The notes under the pieces are model-generated. The model was not told the origin of the DNA, ran no database searches, and saw only the letters and a list, made by a program, of their open reading frames with translations. A program made the translations under genes and the position numbers. 64,000 bases of DNA from Allodiplogaster sudhausi (Eukaryota; Nematoda; Chromadorea; Rhabditida; Diplogasteridae). The number at the start of each line of letters is the position of its first letter. The first letter of the stretch is position 1. The stretch is taken from assembly GCA_945643635.1 (NCBI GenBank), contig CALZFC010000268.1:1837001-1901000 (forward strand), written 5' to 3'. This document shows, in pieces, positions 58,472-64,000 of this stretch.

Positions 58472-61400
58472 AAGTGATAGAGAGAGAGAGTGAGCGAAAG
58501 TGAGACCGACAGTGTTCCGCCTAACCTTGCATGCTGTTGCCATGAGCATAAGCATGAGTTCGAGGTTGTCTCTGGAGAGAGTGTGCAGGAGGCACTCTTC
58601 CACCCTCTGCTCCCCACCTCCCGTATTCTTCTTCTTCTTGCTATTCGCTGCGAAGATTGCCACCCGGATGAAATCTACCGACTTCCACCACTCCTGAAAA
58701 GAGTATGAGAGGATGAGAGAAAGGAAGAGAGAGAAAGATAGGGAGAGAGAGAGAGACTGTGTGTGTGTGTGTGTGTGAAAGAGAGGGGAATAATGAGAGA
58801 GAGAGAGAGAGAGAGAGAAAGAGATAGGAAGCATGAGAAAGAGAGAGAGCGAGAGAGAGAGAGAGAGTGAAAGAGAGGGGAAGAATGAGAGAGTGAAAGA
58901 GAGAGAGAGAGAGAGAGAGAGTAAAACGATTCAGCCGGGGATAGTCACAGTATCTCAGAACCAAAAAAGATATGTTACATGGATACCAACTACATTATGC
59001 TTTTTGCTGCAACACTCAATTTTGCTCATCGAAATCCTTTAAAATAGTTTAGCCAAAAGGTAGCCAAACTTCACGCTAAAAGGAGCACCAAACTCAACAG
59101 TAATCTTTTTTTTTATTTCTCTGACTACTCTAGTCGTCGTGTCTCTCTCTCTCTTAAACATACTCTCTCGCCCATTTGTCAGGGGAAAAGGCGCGAATTC
59201 AAACGTGAGTTTTGGGAACTTTAAAATATATGCTACCTCTCGAGAGGCTCCCGGTCCTTGGTCCTTGGATGCGAGGAGAAGATGTTTGGAGAGCTGAAGA
59301 AGAAAAAGATGAGATAAATTGATAGCCAGATTCAGTAATTAATTAGCTTAAATAACTAAATTGAAATACTAATATATGTACATTACATAATATATATATA
59401 TATATAAAGTTTAATAATTAATATACTTAAAAAATATACCTCTTCGAGCAATGCAAGTAAGCAAGAAATCAGCGGAGGCATCGCGGAAGAGCGGGAGAGA
59501 AGCTGAAAAAAAAAGTTTTTTTTTCATTAATTAAAAGAGAAATCGCCAAAACTTCAATTAGATAGTAAACATACATTATTATTTTTAAAAAAAATAAATA
59601 CAAATTAAATAAATAAATAAATATATATAACTCTCTAACCTCACTTTGAAGTCCATCCATATATTTCCGTACCGCCTTCACAAGGTCGGCCGGTTTCTCC
59701 AGCGCGATGAGGTGGACAGCACTGGAGAGAGAAAGTTTTTTTTCATTATTCTTTTATTTATTACGCTTTATTCTTATTTATTATAAAAATTACTTTTTTA
59801 AAACATTTAGTCTCGAATATTAGCAAGCATTTTACAGTCAGATTTACCTATCAATCTGCATTCAAATTTTTAATTATCGATCAAATCGATCTTATTTTTT
59901 TTTAAATAAATAAATAAATAAAATATAAAACTTACGTCTTGATCCTTGCCATGGTCAGACTGGCTTCGCTGCTCCAATTGGGCACCTTGACAGAGAGCAG
60001 CGAGAGAGCACGGTCAATGAAGAGACGCAGACTGGGCGGACGACGGGGAAGTTGGGTAAAGACTGGAAATTCGGTCGCCAGCAGAGCCTCCAGCGAATCT
60101 TCTTGTCTCTGCATGAATAGTCTATATATTACTTTTATCGTTTATACATTACTTTTTATCGTTTATACATTACTTTTATCGTTCATATATTACTTTTTAT
60201 CGTTTATATATTACTTTTATTGATTATTTGTACATAGTTTCTTCATTTATCACCCTTTTTATTGCTTACCTGAACAACGTTTATAAACAATACCTTTTTA
60301 TCGCTCATCACCAACTTCAGTATATATTATAATTAATCCCTGTGCATATATTTATCACTTAACGCTCATTTCTTGTTCGTTTCGTTGCTTGTCTAAATTG
60401 AATAACCTTAATTGTTTCCACACAATTCCTGCCACACTACTACTCTTATCAATGAGCGAATGAATAATCTATCTTCTTATGTTACAAACAGAAACAACAA
60501 ATTTTATTCAAGGTTTCAATCAATTTCTATGCTCTATCCTTCTTTTTCTTTCTCTTTTTTATTTTATAATTTATTTAACAATTTCGTCATAAAGAAAAAA
60601 CCTCTCTTTCTTTCTCCTTCTCTCTCTCTCTCTCTTTCTCCCTCTCTCCTTCTCTTTCTCTCTCCTTATCTCTCTCCTTCTCTTTCTCTCTCTCTTTCAC
60701 ACACACACTCTCTCTCTCACACTCTCTAACCTCATAAAACTGCGCGCCCAGCTTGCTGAGCAGTGCCGTCGCGAGCAGGAAGCGTGCACTGAGCGGAAAC
60801 TCCCTCGGGCAATGAGTCTTAGGAAGGATGACGTCAGAAGAATCGACTATACGTGCCGCGTCAACTGGATCCTCAACAAAGGAGAAATTTTTTTTTTAAA
60901 TCTTCAAATCAGGGAATAAAAGCTACTGTCAAAGACCCAGAATAGATTAGGGTGGGGAAGGAGGTCTTGGGCCCTCCGAAAACCAGTGTGGTTTAGCTGC
61001 ATCTGCCTAAACATTACCCAAAAATATAGTGGGGTTGGCGTTTGGGAGGCCGAGGTGGCTCTCAAATAGACAGTACCTTTTTTTACCCTTACCAAGCAGG
61101 AAAGAAGGTTTTTTTTCAATGCTTAAACTTCTTCTTTTTAAAGCAATTTGTTCACGATTATTCGTGTTCGATCGCTGTTATAAAAAGGGAAAAAGGAATG
61201 ATTAATATTTCCAATCGATAAAATGAAATTGATCTATTGATCTACCTTGGCGTGAAAGGCTGGCCTGATTGGCCACCACTGATGACTGGCGCGGGCCCGA
61301 TGCAACTCGAGCCACATGACATTCTCATTCGACTCCGTTAAGCCAATTCTGGAAAGAAGTAGAAGAAGGAGTTCTTCTCTCATTGTCACGAAACACAACC

Positions 61401-62983
61401 GTAATCCATCTCTCTATCTCTAACTAAAAAAAATTGAAATTGAATTCGCGCCTTCTCGCCCTTGTGTCTCAGGCAAAAAGGCGCGAATTCAAAAGCGAAT
61501 TTTTTGGTGATTTAAATAGCCGCCCACCTTCTCTCCTCCTCCTTCATCATCTCTTCATCTTCTGCCGCGGCTTCATTCGACGGATGATCAGGCTTGCTCA
61601 TCGCGTCAACGAATCCTAAACAAGGGAAGAAAAAAAATTATAACAAAAATAAATAAGATTCAAAATTTTTAAAAATATCATTAACAGTATTAATAGCCAA
61701 TGATAAATAATGATAATTGCTAATAATTAATATTTATAATAATAAAAAAACAATATTATTATTACATTTTATTCTTACTTTTCTGACTCTTACAACTATT
61801 ACAATTTTTTATCATTAACAGTATAAATAGTCAATGATAAACAATAAAAATAGCTAATAACTAATAATCAAAATAACAAAAACGATATTATTATTACTAT
61901 TTACCATTACTATTACAACTATTACAACTACGAGACGAGACGAGACTAACCAGTCGCTCCGGGCTCGCCAACCAATGGACAGAATGTCTCATCAAAGACT
62001 CGTTTGAATTCAAGCGCCGCGTTCCCTTTCACTTCGTGCATGTTCATCTCGAGAGTAGCCTGAAAATGAAATTAAATTAAAATTTAGTTTTTTTTTCTTA
62101 CGCTCTTCACTTTAATCACTTTGTTTTTACAACTAAACAACGTAAAAAAACTATATATTAAAAAAAGGAAAGGGCGGGAAAATTAACCCTAATAAGCGAG
62201 ATGTTCTTTTTTTTTACTTTAACCATCTGTTTTATAACTAAACAACATTACGTTAAAAAATAATATATTTCAAAAGGAAAGAGCGGGAAAATAAAACCTG
62301 AATAAGCGATATCGCTTTTTTCAACTTTAATCACTCTTTAAAAAATTAAATATTTAAAAAGAACGAAAAGGGCGGGAAAATAAAACCTGAATAAGCGAGA
62401 TCGCCTTTTCCGTGTGTCCCGCGTGGAGAAGCACTTCCACTCGTCTTTCTATCATTTGGACGAGGAAGAACTCTGAGCCCGGTTCTGATTTATGCGAGAC
62501 GAGCCTTCCGTGCAAGATTGACCAAATTGTCTCCTCGCATTCGGACAGTGAATTCTCCTTAAAATTATTTTTTATTCCTAATTTTTTTAATCGTCTTCTT
62601 GCATTCCCCTTAAAAAATAATTAATTTAAATAATTTTTTTTTAAAATACATTTTACAAGTCGGTTCTTCGCATTGGACGGCGAATTCTCCCTAAAATAAT
62701 TTATTTTACTTTTATTTTATTTTTGGCGCCTCATCATCTACTTATTAGTGAGTTACAGAATTTTTTTTATGTATTCTCTTTTAACTCTAAATATCACGTT
62801 CGGTCTTATTTTAAAGATAAGATAATAAAAAAAACCTGCAAGTCCCGTAATCCCCAACTACAGTACAACCCCCCCCCCCGACCAACTTACAAATTTCTCC
62901 ATCTCGAAGTGGACTTGATCACCAGAAATCATGTCGAGATATTCCTTCCAGAGTTCGAGCGACTGCGCGTGAGTTTGAGTCAT
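54808..62983 (-). CDS. nrde-2: NRDE-2 homologue (nuclear RNAi / RNA surveillance), C-terminal 725 codons in 20 exons; 5' end not found
   Basis: Exons: 62983-62891, 62557-62387, 62059-61951, 61615-61528, 61348-61246, 60871-60731, 60108-59936, 59721-59640, 59502-59440, 59293-59237, 58693-58526, 58346-58272, 57897-57796, 57442-57362, 57237-57109, 56895-56783, 56316-56185, 55801-55726, 55339-55229, 54918-54808 (TAA). They sum to 726 codons with matching phases. Family landmarks: L-W-K-E-Y-L-D, H-G-R-L-V-S-H followed by A-G-H-T-E-K-A-I-S-L-I-Q, W-L-E-L-H-R-A-R-x-x-H-Q-W-W-P-I-R-P, P-L-L-W-R-Y, and the C-terminal D-I-H-L-D-Y-A-E-K-F-P-D-K-M. These match NRDE2 in order; the family has HAT-like helical repeats. 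In C. elegans NRDE-2 works with nuclear Argonautes on pre-mRNA, and in humans it binds the helicase MTR4. The first 300 or so residues should lie upstream; no exon was recognised in 62984-64000. The 57109 boundary needs a GC donor or a micro-exon. The symbol is by homology. Confidence 0.9.
55385..55450 (+). repeat. (AAT)n microsatellite in an nrde-2 intron
   Basis: AATAATAAT tract in the intron between the exons 55801-55726 and 55339-55229. A poly-G run of about 20 bases lies at 55185-55204 in the next intron. Confidence 0.95.
55885..56150 (+). repeat. CT microsatellite in an nrde-2 intron
   Basis: CT-dominated tract with a CACACA insert near 56019. On the coding strand it is GA-rich and follows the donor of the exon ending at 56185. 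Confidence 0.9.
56311..56440 (+). repeat. Minisatellite grown at a 3' splice site (GGCTTGCTAATTTAA units)
   Basis: About eight units of GAGGCTTGCTAAATTT or AAGGCTTGCTAATTT. On the coding strand each unit reads AAATTAGCAAGCC, which contains the same TTAG and CAAG acceptor words as the real exon start at 56316. The array therefore looks like repeated copying of the splice junction. Confidence 0.85.
56476..56517. repeat. Perfect palindrome around a (TA)n core
   Basis: TTTAGTTGCTC and its exact complement GAGCAACTAAA flank about 20 bases of alternating TA in an nrde-2 intron. It could form a cruciform. No family is assigned. Confidence 0.85.
57280..57330 (+). repeat. (TA)n microsatellite in an nrde-2 intron
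   Basis: Alternating TA tract between the exons 57442-57362 and 57237-57109. Confidence 0.95.
57452..58065 (+). repeat. Two GA microsatellites upstream of nrde-2 acceptors
   Basis: Tracts at about 57452-57600 and 57908-58065. On the coding strand both are CT-rich and lie immediately upstream of the acceptors of exons starting at 57442 and 57897. Confidence 0.9.
58395..58925 (+). repeat. GA microsatellites flanking an nrde-2 exon
   Basis: Tracts at about 58395-58500 and 58700-58925 lie on either side of the 58693-58526 exon. A (TG)n run is present at 58757-58776. Confidence 0.9.
62584..62700 (-). repeat. Partial duplicates of an nrde-2 splice acceptor and exon start
   Basis: The real exon starts at 62557 with GAGAATTCACTGTCCGAATG. 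Upstream in transcript direction, near 62695, is GGAGAATTCGCCGTCCAATG after TTTTAG. Near 62612 is the more decayed AAGGGGAATGCAAGAAGACG. Both look like copies of the junction that lost the reading frame. Confidence 0.55.
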
Positions 62984-63313
62984 CTGTAATAGAAATTTTT
63001 TTAAAATAATAATTATTATAAATATAAATATCTGAAAAAAACTACCTGCAATTAATATCTATAAAAACACTTCTATTAATGAAACAAGGTTCGAACAATT
63101 ATTATATCTTTACAGTATTTTCAAATTAAACCGCCCCCACGCGATAATTTAACATATATCTTCTAAAACTTAAAAGACCTCTCTCTCTCTCTCTGTCTCT
63201 CCCTTTCTCTCTCTCTGTTTCTCCCTTTCTCTCTCTCTCTGTTTCTCCCTTTCCCTCTCTCTGTTTCTCCCTCTCTCTCTCTCTCTCTCTCTCTGTTTCC
63301 CCCTTTCTCTCTC

Positions 63314-63350
<37 letters not shown>

Positions 63351-63880
63351 GTTTCTCCCTTTCTCTCTCTCTGTTTCCCCCTTTCTCTCTCTCTCTCTCT
63401 GTTTCTCCCTTTCTCTCTCTCTGTTTCTCCCTTTCTCTCTCTCTCTCTGTTTCTCCCTTTCTCTCTCTCTCTGTTTCTCCCTTTCTCTCTCTTCTCTCTG
63501 TTTCTCCCTTTCTCTCTCTCTCTCTCTGTTTCTCCCTTTCTCTCTGTCTCTCTCTTTCTTTCTCCCTCTCTTCCTCTTTTATCTCACTTCTCCATCTTGT
63601 TATATTCCTCACTTTCCAGCATTATCTCAAGCGATCTAATTCACATTTTTTTTAAAATTCTCTCGTTCCCCTCTTCAACACGTTTCCATTTCTCTCTCGC
63701 TCGCTCTGCCACGCTCTCTCTCTCTCGCTCTCTCTCTCATAGGGTCCTCTCTCCCCCTCTCACTCTTTCATTTTCCCCTTCCCCGTCCCCTCTCCTCAAT
63801 CTCTTCCTCCATTCACAAAAAAAGAAGCGTCTCTTTACGCATCGGCCCTGATTTCGGGCCTTACCGCAGGCGGACACTAT
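62984..63880. other. nrde-2 upstream intron or intergenic; CT minisatellite
   Basis: A CT-rich array at 63180-63590 has a 22-30-bp unit ending in CTGTTTCTCCC (about 15 copies). Further CT tracts follow at 63690-63800. A donor-like GCCTGCG/GTAAGG on the minus strand at about 63862 could end an nrde-2 exon, but no conserved residues precede it, so I do not call one. Confidence 0.6.
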
Positions 63881-64000
63881 ACGCCTTTTGAGGTAAAACA
63901 TTTATTCACTGTTCCCTCTTTCAATCTCTCTCCTTTATCTCTCGCTCTCTCGAACTTCCTCACTCTCTGCTCTCTCTCATTCTCTACCTCCCTCTCTCAT
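63881..64000 (+). repeat. CT-rich tract at the window end
   Basis: Imperfect CTCTCT sequence continuing past the window edge; no gene is seen. Confidence 0.8.

Noticed and set aside
63841..63900. Candidate upstream nrde-2 exon on the minus strand (donor CTGCG/GTAAGG)
   Set aside because: Fewer than ten codons would be involved and no conserved residue can be matched; no acceptor is convincing.

Overview
The window is nuclear DNA of a nematode. Genes are split into many short exons with TTTCAG-type 3' splice sites. Two genes carry a spliced-leader-like acceptor a few bases before the ATG. The gene families fit: a transthyretin-like (TTL) secreted protein, serpins, a Galactosyl_T enzyme, and a homologue of the nuclear RNAi factor NRDE-2. 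The extreme density of CT/GA microsatellites and dispersed repeats suggests a rhabditid or diplogastrid genome. I cannot name the species from sequence alone.

Left part (1-7 kb): three related copies of a small secreted protein gene. One is intact (815-1825), one is a frameshifted 3' fragment at the window edge, and one is broken (6277-6846). A TTL gene (3998-4745) sits between them and is flanked by a direct repeat. Next, on the minus strand, is a complete nine-exon beta-1,3-galactosyltransferase-like gene (11390-7951). Its DDD metal-binding motif has been replaced by residues N-E-S.

Middle (11.4-36.4 kb): a large tandem duplication, unit X about 11391-22961 and unit Y about 23009-36358, with a near-perfect 44-bp-arm hairpin at the junction. 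Each unit ends in a serpin gene. The two serpins have different deletions: copy 1 lacks exons 4-5 and copy 2 lacks exon 2. Both also lack a normal 5' end. Comparing X with Y exposes empty sites, so several insertions can be dated to after the duplication: a TTAA-flanked foldback element of 2.9 kb, a solo LTR with a 5-bp target duplication, and a hAT-like element with an 8-bp target duplication. A Tc1/mariner-like element is whole in Y and cut by the hairpin in X.

Right part (36.4-64 kb): about 5.5 kb of microsatellite-rich intergenic DNA is followed by three genes. The first is a 12-exon plus-strand gene for a dual-specificity-phosphatase-like protein that lacks the catalytic Arg and the general-acid Asp (42046-49639). 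The second is a six-exon minus-strand TVP23/FAM18 Golgi membrane protein (53928-51318). The third is the C-terminal 725 codons, in 20 exons, of an nrde-2 homologue (62983-54808, minus), whose 5' end was not found in the window.

All exon models were built by hand from splice sites, reading phase and remembered family features. In the six complete or near-complete genes the exon lengths sum to a whole number of codons. No database search was possible.
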